DNA of 64,000 nucleotides from the NCBI RefSeq assembly GCF_000165425.1, contig NW_001799643.1:62001-126000 (forward strand), in the 5' to 3' direction. The stretch's first letter is position 1. Every line of letters starts with the position of its first letter. The stretch comes from Paramecium tetraurelia (taxonomy: Eukaryota > Ciliophora > Oligohymenophorea > Peniculida > Parameciidae). Shown here in pieces: positions 10,275 to 21,813 of this stretch. The position numbers and the translations under genes are program-made. The notes beneath the pieces are model-generated. The model did not search any database and was not told the origin of the DNA. It saw nothing but the letters and a program-made list of their open reading frames with translations.

Positions 10275-13200
10275 TCATTCCTACTAATTATTTAAATCTG
10301 CATTAATTTACGACATCACTTGTCTCGGAGGTCTAACAAGTGTTGACTAATTGAAAGAATTTTTGGATTTCATTATGGATTCTGTAACAAAATTCTCTTA
10401 ATCAGTTTTAATGACTTGTCTAGTTAATGAAGAGTTCTAAGGATATGATACTGAACTTACTCTTATGATAGTTGATTGAATGGTGGGATTGTTCATTTTC
10501 TGTTCATATTTCACTTTTAGAGAATCTATTTCCTTGATCTTTTCAGTCAATTCATTACTCATCTTCTGTATCATCTAATCTCTCTCATGTAGACTATTCT
10601 GCATATAATGAAGTTGTGATAATCTATAATTAAAAATATACATTACAAGCTTTATTTTCATTGGTGAGAGTTTACAATTACTCTTTTAAATATTAATTCT
10701 GCTATTCCAAATTTGACACCGCTTATTATAACTATTATTATGTTTTTCTGTTATTTTCTGCTTCTTTATTGGTGGATTCACTCTGTCTCCTTTGTTTATT
10801 CATCAAATTATAGATGTCCTCTGCCTCCTTTGATTTATCTTACAATGATAATTCCAACAATTAAATCTATTTCTCTAGAGTTTGTGTATGAGATTTCAAT
10901 TTCAAGTTGTTCTATTCCAATTCCATGACTTATTACTCCAATATATCATATTCTGTTTTTAATTGCTCATAGTTTTCAGCTAATGAAGCATCCCTGAATT
11001 TGAACCTTAACTCTTCAATCTCATGAAGTCTCTCGTCTCCAATTGTAGTCAATCTCTTTATTTCTTAACTTAATAAATGCACTCTCTATTCATAATCTGA
11101 AATTTAGTTGGTTAATTAATATTTTTGTGTTTCCCAAGACATCTTTTCTGCTTGAAATTTAGTTTCCAAATCCCCCACTTCCAATCCATTCTTCTGCATT
11201 ATGGTTATCTCTGACTAATATTGTTCTATTTACTGATATAATTCTTCGATCTCTTACAATAATGATTTCTACTTATTTTCCTATTCATATCCTTTACTTT
11301 GTTCTTCATACAATTAATTCTTTGTTCTGTCTAATTCGTTTGTCATCATAATCACTTTATTTTCTAAACTCTGCTCTTTCAAACTATTTTCTCTTAAATG
11401 ACTGTTCTTTTCTTATTCCAATTAGTATATTGTGTTATGATACTATTGCATAGTTGATGTTAATTATTATAACTATTCATTTGACAATTATTCTTATTCT
11501 TCAAATTATTTAATTTAATCAGTCTAATCCTGAATTACACTCCACAACCTATCAATTTCAGATGCATAAACTACGATTTTCATTCTCTCCTTAACAAAGT
11601 CCTCCCTCATCTGTTATCTCTCATTTGATATCATATGCAATTCTAACTAGTAATCTTTTATTTCTTATAATAAATTAACCCTTTCCTTTTCACTTGTTTA
11701 TAATTTTTATTTTTAGATCTCCAATTGATCCTCCACTGTGTATTATAATTCTTAAATTTTCTATTACAACAATGAATTTTGTAATTCTACCTCCTATTTC
11801 TATTACTACAATTGTCTAACCTACATCTCAAGTACTTATTTATCATTATTGAACTTTACAGTCAAGTCTCTAATTTATTAATCAAATACAGAACTTCTCA
11901 AATATTCTCCTTATTTCTATAGCTCACTTAATTCAATTTAGTGTTCTTCTTCCATTTATTGCATTTAATCTTGTAGGTCCTTGATTTCGTCATCTTTTTA
12001 TTGAGATGTGATAACTAGTGTTTAGTAGTCTCTATTGATTTTCTCCAATTCTTTCTACATTTCCAATTTATCTTGATTTACTTAACTATAATTATATTAA
12101 TTTCTATTCAATTCATCAATCTATTATTTTAATTCTTAGGATGTTTGATCTTTAACTTCCTGTATTTCTTCTTCCAATTAAGTGATCCTCATATTCAGAT
12201 TATCATTGTCACTATTCAGCAGCATTGATTCCTATTGGTAATTGCTTATTTCTATCTCTAACTATAAGATCATATTAGATTTCTATTCTATAATTTATGA
12301 ATGGTCCTTTAACTATTTTTAGAACTTTTCAATTTCATATTAATAATTCCTGCTATATGTTTCGTTGTCTCTCATAACCAGATTTAATCTCTCGAGCTCG
12401 GTTGTTAACATTGCACACTTATCTTACAACTCCTAATTTCTTTCTGTCCATTCCTATTACAAATATTCAAAGTCTTATTGTGTATTCTGATTTTTAGAAA
12501 TCTCCTATTACAACTATGATTTCAACTGATTTTATAATTGTTATTATTCTTGCAACATCCTACACTACATCTCATATTGCTCTAATCTTTAAATCTATTG
12601 TAAGAAGGAGTGGCTCTGTTATTCTTGTTCCTCAATCACACAATGCAATCTGTCAATCTCAGAACTCATGACAATAATTCTCATTCTATCCTTCTATTGT
12701 TGATCTTCAATGTATTCCATCTAATTTATTTTCTCCTCGTATCTAGATACAAATTGCATCATTTCTAACATTTATGCTTTTAATTCATTGTTTTCATTTT
12801 ATAGATTTTTTGTAATCATTTTATTTTGCTCTAAATCTTTGAAACGCATTCTCTCCATTTCCTAGGCCAGCAACACACATTTGTTCTCTAATTCAACATT
12901 CCTATTTTCGAGATTTTTAATTTTCATATCCGATTATATCCTATCTTAATTGAATTGCTAGGTTATCTCCCTAATTTAAGTATCCATCAAGGATCTCTTC
13001 CAATACTCGTTAGTTTGTGAATATTGTGATAATTCTTATTGATGACTACTTTCGATATTTTGAATTCTTTCTTTCAATGATACGATTTCAGCATCCTTGC
13101 CTTACAATTGCATTTTCATTATATCATAATCCTATGAGTATTCTCTGAGATTTTTGAGGTATTCATCTCTTTCTTTACAACACTCCTAATATTTTTAATT

Positions 13201-13611
13201 TGATTTATTGAGTTCTGTCATGTATTACTCGACTTGGCTCTTGAGATCGACATTCCTTTGTTTGTAATTTTGAATCTACTCCAACAATTGCTTCACCTCC
13301 AATTAATGATTTTGATTCATCTCTTAGAATTACGTAGTTAACATTTTGCTTTAAGCTTCTGCCTACTTCAGGAATTCAATTTCTCTGTTCTTTTCTTCGA
13401 TTATTTTTTAAAGACTTGTCCCTTCCTAACCGTGTGAGTAATTGCTGCTGTTGTTCTAATGAATGACCTCGGATTTATGCAAACTTGCCTCCGAGTCTGC
13501 ATGGGGGTATTTGGCTTTGGTTGGCAAAGGAATGTTTTTATGAACCATATATTCATTTGGAGTCATGCGCCCTTGGTTGTTTGTTTTAGGTTAAGAACTG
13601 AGTCTATTCAT
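10275..13611 (-). CDS. Long coiled-coil protein (~1,100 aa)
   Basis: From ATG at 13609-13611 one frame stays open for over 2,950 nt and reads as almost continuous heptads rich in Gln, Glu, Leu and Lys, preceded by a polar N-terminus (MNRLSSQPKTNNQGRMTPNE). Near 10630-10650 the heptad frame must change to continue into LSQLHYMQNSLHERDQM and a Ser/Thr-rich tail ending at TGA 10275-10277. A GTA..TAG segment of 23 nt is there, but its length gives the wrong phase, so either the splice is unusual or one base is wrong. Architecture suggests a centrosomal, basal-body or axonemal scaffold; no family is recognised. Confidence 0.75.
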
Positions 13612-13673
13612 TATTTAATATTTGAATTTTAAAATAATATCAGTCAGTTCATATTAAATATATATTAAATATA

Positions 13674-14004
13674 ATGGAAAGTGCTTTTATATTCGGATGT
13701 CTCTTTGGAATGGGTATCAGAATGACCGTAAGTAGAGTAATCAGACAACCCTTTCTATTTAGTAAGAAACAATCAAATATTAGAATGTCATCAATATCCA
13801 AAATACATGTTGTTGACAGGAATTGCCTTCTCAGGATTTGACTGGATTAGACGTCTCTCACTAGAAACATTGTGCGAGAAGGAAGAGTTACAAGAATTCC
13901 TAGTACGAACTGCACGCATCAATTAATTGGCAACAGGAGCAGAGTCTGTTGGAGATTACAAGAAGGAGTTTATCTAAATTGCCGTAGATGAGCACATCTA
14001 TTGA
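13674..14004 (+). CDS. Small membrane protein (102 aa)
   Basis: A 22-nt intron (13762-13783, GTA..TAG) gives 102 residues. The first 20 residues (AFIFGCLFGMGIRMTV) and residues about 38-50 (YMLLTGIAFSGFDWI) are hydrophobic and Gly-rich, followed by a charged, soluble C-terminus (LCEKEELQEFLVRTAR). The size and pattern resemble small mitochondrial inner-membrane proteins, but that is only a guess. Its stop lies 9 bp from the stop of the convergent CDC27 gene, so the two 3' UTRs must overlap. Confidence 0.65.
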
Positions 14005-14013
14005 TATATCATG

Positions 14014-16169
14014 TCATAAATCAAAATCATCGTTGAATTCGCTATTCGGATTATTTAAACTCTCCATTAACCCTTTGATCTTTGCGGAATCCTTTTAATC
14101 AAGTGACATTGCAGTGCTGAAACAACTACGAAATTAATAATCCTCCATACTTCTATGCTTCTTAAATCTTCCCCAGTTTCTTATAGATTCGCCCCATCAA
14201 GATGTAAATTGCTGCTTCTTTCGGTATCAATTCTCTCAATCTCTACAATTCACTTAAGGCATCATCGTATTAATCTAATTTTATTAATGAATTAGCCTAT
14301 CATATTATATTGTATAAACTACTTTCTAGTACTTATTTAACCCATTTTGCGGGTCTAATTTTTCACTTTGTTCGAAGTATTTCAAAGCCTCAGCATGCTC
14401 TCCCTTGGCAGCGTAACTCATAGCCAAAAATGTTGGTAGAACTGGATTGTTTGAGTTTATCTTTAAGGCCTACGTGAAACATCTGATGGCATCGTCATAT
14501 TTGTCAGTCTTATAGTACATGTTTCCCTGTCCCCACCAAGCATTGTATTATCTCTGGTCTAAGGAAGTGGCCATGTCATAAGATTTCTTAGCCTACTGGA
14601 AGTTTTCATTTTGTGAGAACTCATGACCTGATAGGGTATAAGCATAAGAATAATCTTTTCTTAACTAAATAGCTCTTCCGAAGAATTTTATTGAGTTGTC
14701 TATTTCCTTACTTAAACTAAAGCAATTTCCAATAGCTATCCAGGTTTCAGGTGCTAGCATACTGATTTACGAACATGAATAAGCTAAGTATGTCAATTCT
14801 GATTGTTTTTTCAGATGCCATAAGCAAGATGAATAATAATCCATACCTTCCAAGCGATTCGGCTCTATTTGTCTCATTTCCTTCCAAACTTTCTCTGCAT
14901 CAGCATATTTCACTTGATCCATAAAACTCCTGGCTACTTTTTCAAGCACCCAACCTGATTTATAATGTTGCGGAGGTAACTTCTAGAAATTAGCAATCGC
15001 TTCCACTGAGTAATTTGTCCATAAGTAATAAGGATGGGCAAACAATTTCAAAAGTTAAGGCAGACTAATAATGGATAAATAAGTAAATCATACTTGATCA
15101 GACTTGGAAATTATTATATTGCTGCTGTGTTTACTTTTTGAATGTCGCTTTTTTTTGGATTGAAATTCTTATTCTAATTCTGTGAGAATTAAAAAGACTG
15201 ACTGAGTAAAGACTAATAATTCTAGTATCCTACTCCTGGAGTTGGTACCATTTTGGCACTGATTTTCTTTTGTTGATGCTCTATTTTGTTGTTAAATATT
15301 TTAAATTACATAAGAATTTCATTTAACTATTTGAAGTGTCATCCATATGTACAATTGATTATTGAACGCCTGTTGTTGAAAATGGTTTGATTGTTTAGGA
15401 TTGTCTTTTGCTTGAAATTTACTATTAAATAGAGGTATCAGATTTACAGGGTCGTTAAAATTTAGACTTCTTCTTTGATGTCTTCCTCTTTTTGACCTGA
15501 TTTCAGATTTGGTGACTTATTTTTCAACAAATTTTATATTATCTTATAGATATTGCAACTCTGTTATCTATTTGTTTCATATTGTCGTTATCTCTGATCA
15601 TTGAAAACCTTGTTGATAGTCACAGATTCACCAATTTTCTGACAGTCTTTCAAAGGCCATCCATAATGTGGGGTTCTAATCCAAAGCCTTGCAATATTAG
15701 TGTTTAGCCTCCTCAATACGGTGGAGTTATTCTTAAATCTAGCCTAACAAAAAGAAACCAAATCCACCATTTGGCACATTTGGAGTTTAACTAGAAAATT
15801 AATTGCTAAATTGAGTTCCTACTAAAGCGACTTCAGCTTCCTTGTATTTTTTATTTTGAAATAGTGACATCGCATATTAATAGCTAAAAGCATTAACTAG
15901 TTTTGTACCGATTGAATTCAGATTTGCAGTCCCTAAGAATATGACAGGCTTTAAATGGCTGATTCTCTTTCAAGTAGCATTCAGCCAATAGTGACCTAAA
16001 CTCCTCAGTGTCTCTCTCATAAACCAATCTTTCAGCTATTGATTACATGCAATTAATTACCTAAAAAGGTGGCATTTTGATCCATGTGATTTTGAAGAGA
16101 ATCCAGAATTGCTTCAACCAGTTGTTATTCCAATTAACTTTTAAGTTATTATCCCTCCTCTTCAATCAT
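14014..16169 (-). CDS. CDC27: Anaphase-promoting complex subunit CDC27/APC3
   Basis: A tetratricopeptide protein with the CDC27 signature: an N-terminal TPR block (NATFLAERLVYERDTEEF, then LLAECYLKENQPFKACHILR), a low-complexity middle, and a C-terminal TPR superhelix (GWVLEKVARSFMDQ, GMDYYSSCLWHLKKQSEL, SYAYTLSGHEFSQ, YNAWWGQGNMYY, AAIYILMGRIYKKLG). CDC27 dimers form part of the APC/C ubiquitin ligase and bind Cdc20/Cdh1. Introns at 16036-16060, 15884-15908 and 14126-14150 (25 nt each) are well supported; others in the middle (for example about 15327-15352) are likely. Around 15640 the frame breaks in AAAA where homologues need one base fewer, and the 15050-15640 low-complexity part is not fully resolved. 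The start at 16169 gives MIEEEGQQLKSQLEQQLV. Confidence 0.85.
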
Positions 16170-16213
16170 AAATTTCAAAATTTGAAATATTATATATATA
16201 TATTGTTTATCTC

Positions 16214-17377
16214 TCAATCCAATATCTTGGCCTTACATCCTTTTAAGTGTACACAAAATAAAAACACTTCATTTTAAGGTCTCTCCACCTTCATTTAGTA
16301 TTTGTTCTTGCCTTGTTCAAACAGAAGATCGCCATCAGTCGGATCGAATTTAATTAATATCACATCCTTAGGTTCTGGAGTGAAACATAATCCTTATTTC
16401 CAATTAATATTTTTATCTGAATTGTGGCAAGTCCCTTTAATATAGAGATTAATATGCATTACATCCATCAGACCGAATTAAGTAAAAACCATGACCTACA
16501 GTAGCCAAATCTTATTACTCAAGTCCTTTTTGTTATCTCACCTTTTAGAGTGTAATTCCAACAGCAAAACTGTATGATTATTTCTTTAATTAGGACTGTC
16601 CCAATTAACTGGCCTATAAAGTCTTTTAATCAGGTTCACTTGCTCTAATCTCCAATTTCGTTTCCCATCTCTTTTAGGAAGTCAACTATTATTGGATGCA
16701 TGCAAATGACCACCCCATAAATGATGCTATCATATTGAGGATACTCCCTTACTTGTTGCTTCAATTTCCCTTTTTGCATCATCTTTGATGGCATAAATGT
16801 TGGCCTTAAATTGATCACTCCATGTGTATTTAACATTACCCAAGGTAGTTATCTATAAATCGTATTGTTAGGCTTTCAACATTCCAGCGACTTCAGTTTT
16901 CAACTTATTCATACGATCATCTATCTGTTCCAAAATGAAACCGTATTTGGGAATCTTTTCCACTTGGAATTCCACTACAGTCTTTAACAAGTCAGCTGTT
17001 ATGTCCTTCTAGATTTTCGGTTTTCCTTACTGTCCACACATATTCTGAGACCTATTGTAAACTTGGCATCTTCCTATGATTTGACATAATGGATAGTTTA
17101 TATACTTGATTTCATTAATTTCAAACAAATCCAACTTCTCTTTTACTTCTTTAATTATCTTAGAGATTGCATCCTTGATAACCTTTTCGTTGCTTGTGAT
17201 TTTCTGAATTTTCTACAAATCTGCATCTCCATATTTTTCCATGACATATGATTTGAACTCCTTGAATTATACGACTTTATGAGACTTGTCATTGTGCTTG
17301 GGCACGTCTGCCATAGTTAACAATAACCGTGATTGGGAAGTGCATTTCTCGTTTATGCAGAACAAAATTTGATCCAT
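16214..17377 (-). CDS. B-box / coiled-coil / SPRY protein (TRIM-like without RING)
   Basis: Introns at 16727-16752 (26 nt) and 16511-16541 (31 nt) give 368 residues. The N-terminus has a B-box-like Cys/His cluster (FCINEKC, then MADVPKHNDKSHKV), a helical middle of about 200 residues, and a C-terminal SPRY-like beta domain (YSFAVGITLQK, FGLMDVMHINLYIKGTC, DVILIKFDPTDGDLLFEQG, EVFLFCVHLKGCKANI). No RING precedes the B-box. In animals the RING confers E3 activity, so this protein is more likely a binding or scaffold factor. A second RING-less B-box gene lies at 61.3 kb. It is upstream of CDC27 on the same strand with a 44-bp gap. Confidence 0.7.
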
Positions 17378-17879
17378 TTTAAATTAATGCTTTTCCCATA
17401 ATATTAAATTAACCATATATAACATCATATAGTAAACTCATTTCCTTTAATCTAATGGAGAGTGACATTCGAAGCATCAGATTACTTCATGAATCTGTTT
17501 GTCAAGGTCACTCATACACTAAGAGAAAACGGGTGGCAGCTTAGCTTCTATAGTTTATGCTTGTCAATTAGATTTTCAAACAATATTAAATAAATCTATT
17601 TTTAGCATTTTCGCATGTCGATTTCATTCAAATATTAATTTTTATTATTTACTAAATGCTATGCCATCGATTAATTATATCTGCACTTAATAGTCATTTT
17701 TTATGAAATTAATCATTTATAATTATTATAATTACGCTTTAAATTAATATTGGAATCATTGATATTATAATTAAATTTTACATTTGGATTTGCAAAAAAT
17801 AGTAATAATTATGATAAAGTTCAATTATATCCCCAATGATTTGCAAAATTATTATATAATAATTATTTAATTTTCTATA
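17378..17879. other. Divergent intergenic region with a doubtful small frame
   Basis: Separates divergent genes. A plus-strand frame from ATG 17455 (MESDIRSIRLLHESVCQ...) is coding-like for about 50 codons, then dissolves into A/T-rich hydrophobic codons and stops near 17705. It could be a small gene but has no support beyond composition. The remainder is A/T-rich and probably carries both promoters. Confidence 0.3.
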
Positions 17880-18927
17880 ATGAGTCTCATAGTCAGATAA
17901 AGAGTAGGCATGCATGACGAGTCCGTCACTCAATCTATTTTATCCAAAGAAATTAAAAAAAAAAGTAAGGCTCATTTTAAACTTAGAAAACTAAAACAGA
18001 AAACGCCAACCCATTAAACAACTTGTGTGTCTAGTGTCAATAGCTAAACCAATTAAGGAACATGTCTACATCAAATCAAATGTGGAACTCAAATTGGCTC
18101 TTTCATACATTCCAGATCACTGTTTAGGAAGTTTAAAAGAAAGTCCCTGCACTTATAATTATAGAGTCTCGCGCACTGACCGATTGGATGACGTCTACTT
18201 TTACACTCTCGAATTACTCGATCAAGCCAATCATTCGATCGATCAGATCACCAACTTGCTAATCAACTAATCAGATCCAGATGCACCATTAGCTGTTAAA
18301 CTCGTGCAAGAACGCCATCAAATCCTGAATGACTTCACTGAATAGCCTTACATTTCAAATGAAGATCTACTGAATGTTGAAAAAATTGCTCAAGATTATC
18401 CCTACCAATGTACAATCCAAAAAGTGAACAAGGATTCTAGTTCACTCTCCCAAAGAATTGTCAATGAATAATTTTACACCTTGATGGGAGTCAGCAGAGA
18501 CATGATGCTTAACCACTTGCACGAAACTAAGACCATCCCATCTATGTTTGATCTTGGACCCAGTCTCAAAATGTGGTGTGATCTGTCAGCTAATTCGATT
18601 CAATCTGCTCACACTTTTGAAACCTACATCAACACCTATGAAGGAGCCTAATATAAATGCACCGTTGAATAAAGATAAATGTTTAAAAGAACACAAGTTA
18701 ACCCAAATTAAATTGTGCTCATTGAATTTTGGCTCTTTAAAGTAGACGAACCTTTGAAATCTTATCTCATGAATCCCTAGCGTATCTACTAGAATTAAAT
18801 CGATTATTTTAACAAGAAGAACACTTAATAAGAATATGAAGTATTCCTTCAATCGATGAAACAGAAGACCACTCCTCAGTATAAAAACAAAAATGCTTGT
18901 GGATATAAGTAATTGACATGGATCTGA
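17880..18927 (+). CDS. Uncharacterised 341-aa protein
   Basis: One 22-nt intron (17965-17986, GTA..TAG) joins a basic N-terminus (KEIKKKKNQNRKRQ) to a long frame ending at TGA 18925. The body is of balanced composition with less A/T-biased codons than flanking DNA (many TCG, CTC, GAC), for example YNYRVSRTDRLDDVYFYTLE and NEQFYTLMGVSRDMMLNHLH. There is no signal peptide or membrane segment. The basic N-terminus could be a nuclear localisation signal. I recognise no domain; it may be lineage-specific. Confidence 0.75.
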
Positions 18928-19691
18928 TTTTCAAAACAATATTACATATTATTTAATTCTTATTTTTATGAATTTTCTCAATTTCTTAAGAAACTCTTAT
19001 CTATATTGCTGAATCATTTTACCAAAATTAAATTGGTTTGGGTTGCATTTTCTCAAAATCCCCACTTCTTTTTAAATCAAATATTTCATAAGATCTGGTC
19101 GCTTTTTCATCAATAATTTAGTTGGGGATTTTCAAATCGAATGAAACCTATAAACAATTATACAACCATATATTTATCATTTGGCTTCATTCCTTTTTAA
19201 TACTCTTGATTTGAACCTAATTAAAAAGTGAAGTTTCTAGAATCCAAAAAAAATATCAAAAATCTAAATATTATTTCAAAAATTACTTGATTAAAAAAGG
19301 ATAAAATGATATATCAATATATGAATATTCAATAGTATTTATAATAATAAAGTTTTTAATGATGGGTTTTTCCCTTATTTCGTGGAAAATCAAAAATGCC
19401 ATTAATTTCTGACATAAAAGGATTTTCTTTTAAAATCTAATCAGTTTTAACTCTAAACAAAATAATAACAAAATAGTCTGGGTGGGAAAATAGAACTTAA
19501 CCCAATTTATTCTACTTTTTTCATAATTATCAAATCATATGGTAGAATTTAATGAATTGCCTCATATTATAATATTATTTTTAGATGAAAATATAATGAA
19601 TGCAAGCATTTGAATTGATCTTTTCTACTTACAATTAATATTAAATTTTAAAGATAATTTTATTAGGAAGTGAACAAAAATATTCATTTAT
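18928..19691. other. Intergenic, with a possible minus-strand gene remnant
   Basis: Mostly A/T-rich. On the minus strand from ATG 19188-19190, a short piece reads MKPNDKYM and, after a possible 19-nt intron, VSFDLKIPNQIIDEKATRSY then EIFDLKRSGDFEKMQPKP down to about 19040. This composition is protein-like but it decays at both ends. It may be a gene fragment. Nothing else is seen up to the stop of the next gene. Confidence 0.3.
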
Positions 19692-20584
19692 TCATTACTT
19701 TTTCCTCGTTGATTGAACTGAAGGCAATTTTAATTACTTTTCACCATACCAAAAATTATCATCAACTTCATGCGCATTATAATTTACTCTTTATTAAGAG
19801 GAGGACTTGTTATTATAGGAATTTCTGGGTTTTCTCTGAGGATTACCTTCTATAATAATTTATTCTTAATCTGAAACTCTATTGATAACCTTCTTAACAT
19901 CATTTAAATTTTATATTGTTGCTCTTAATTATTAAGCCTCCTATTTTAACTGTTATATCTTTTATGATTTTTCATCGACATCTGTTCTTAACAGTAAATT
20001 AGTATTAGTTTATTTTTATATTTATATTTTTAATTTTTGAGCATGCTAATCACTCTCTTGTAATTCTTATCTAACTTCACTGACATACTTTCTATATTAA
20101 TTATAATAAAGTAATACCTTAAATTTCTAAATTGCAATTCTAATTCATAATTTAAAAAGGATCTCTCTTTTTCATTTTCTTTGAGATCTCTCAATTCCTA
20201 TTGCTTTTGTAAAGTCTGTTGAACAAGATTTTCCAGTGTCTCTCTAATCAACGCTTCAACTTTCTAATGAATATTCACAAATGTACATCAGTTGTAGTTT
20301 GATTTTATTTAATCAAGAGCTTTTTGATCTGATCTCTTTTCTCCTCCAATTTCGTTGTGGCCTCCTGTCTTAACTAGGTTCTAATCACTTAACATGAATA
20401 CATATTTCTCTTATTCAATATCAGCCTTTGTTTGCTTAATTTAAGCCTAGACTTCTTTCAATCTAGCAACGAGTTCCTTGAAATACTCCTTTTTTTCTTG
20501 CTCCTCCTTCTCTTGAGAATTATTAACCTAATTTTCATTATCATCATTATCATCTGCATTTATTTAGTCCTCCTAATCAGACAT
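19692..20584 (-). CDS. Coiled-coil protein (271 aa)
   Basis: Three introns restore one continuous heptad frame: 20374-20401 (28 nt), 20264-20286 (23 nt) and 20092-20117 (26 nt), all GTA..TAG, giving 271 residues. An acidic N-terminus (DDNDDNENQVNN) is followed by about 190 residues of coiled coil (KYLRQEATTKLEEKRDQIKK, IRETLENLVQQTLQKQQELR, LQFRNLRKYVSEVRQELQES) and a short basic tail ending STRKKQ. The size and pattern fit an axonemal or basal-body rod protein; no family assigned. It is divergent from the SET gene with 90 bp between starts. Confidence 0.75.
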
Positions 20585-20674
20585 ATAATGTATATTTATT
20601 TATATATACTTATAAATCAAATCTAAAAACTTCATAAAGGAATGAAAGAATAAAGTATTACATTTCCAATAGCT

Positions 20675-21788
20675 ATGTCTGATATGAAGGAATCTTCGAA
20701 GCCTAAATTACAAGAATTCAAAAAAAACACTGTATGTGCAAATTGCAAAATGTGGATTATCAAATAAAAATACGCGAATTGTGTAATATGTGAAGATGCT
20801 TATCATCATAATTGTATGGTATCAAATTTGAGAATGTATATAGAGACCAAAATAAAAGGAAATAACCAAAGATTGGACTTGTGCACATTGCATTGAATTG
20901 AAAAATACTTTTCCAGATACTAATGATGATGAGATTGATAATGTTTGTTAGAAGTGTTAGAAAGAAGTAGATTCAAAAGATGAAGTAATCTGTACAAAAT
21001 GTAATAAAATATTTCATAAAAAATGTTATGGAACTAAAACCATTTCCCCTATTTGTAACCTTTGCCATTCATAAAAACCCCCAAAATTCATTTTGAATGA
21101 AAAAATGAACCATCTCCTCAACTTTGGTGTTCCGATGACAAGTTCTAATTTATTCATACTACCATGTTGTGTATATGACGATAAGTTGAGATAGAATTGC
21201 TTTCAATCACTCTAATATGCCTTATATTGTTAGAATATTAATTTTAATGATGATTTAGTTTATTCATCTGCTAAAAAAGAATTAAATAATGGCTACAATG
21301 AGAAACTAGATCCTTTGATAGGGAAGGATCTTCTGACCTTTAAAAAGTACAAGTAAGTGACAAGGATTGGGTTTTATGGACCTTTGAGAGTAGAATACAA
21401 TTTAGATTAAGGGTTCTATGTTAGATCTGTACAACCCATAGCTTATAAAACATTAATTTGTGAATATGCAGGAGATGTCTACAGATTTGCAGATCAAGTA
21501 TATAGTACTTCTGATTCAATAATGAGCTTGTTAGAAACTGGTTTTGCTGCCACATCACTTGTTATAATTCCTGAGAAGAATGGGAATATAGCAAAATATC
21601 TATCAGGAATAAATAATAGTAAGAAAAATAGCAAGAAAATGTAATAGAATGTGAAATCTAGACGATATAATGTTGAGGGGTAGTCTAGAGTGATATTGTA
21701 TGCATGTAGAGATATAAAATCAGGAGAGATATTATATTATGATTATAATGAAGGGGAATTTAAATATAATACAAATTACTTTGTTTGA
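20675..21788 (+). CDS. ATXR5/6 (TXR1)-like histone H3K27 monomethyltransferase, PHD + SET
   Basis: One 25-nt intron (20819-20843) gives 362 residues. Two Cys/His zinc-finger blocks occupy about residues 20-65 (CANCKMW...CVICEDAYHHNCM...CAHC) and 75-115 (CQKCQKEV...CTKCNKIFHKKC). A SET domain fills the C-terminal half: TRIGFYGPLRVEYNLDQGFY, ICEYAGDV, then YLSGINN (instead of NHSC), VKSRRYNVEGQSRVILYACR and the catalytic/SAM motif ILYYDYN, ending FKYNTNYFV. The SGINN variant, RVILYACRDI and YYDYN are diagnostic of the plant ATXR5/6 and Tetrahymena TXR1 group, which monomethylate H3K27 during replication. It lacks a clear PIP box at the position I could check. Confidence 0.87.
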
Positions 21789-21813
21789 TTTAATATACAA
21801 TAAACAGAAGTAA

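Noticed and set aside
17910-17940. Small inverted repeat tgacg/cgtca resembling part of a hammerhead core
   Set aside because: It lies inside the first exon of the 17,880 gene and lacks the conserved GAAA and CUGANGA elements.
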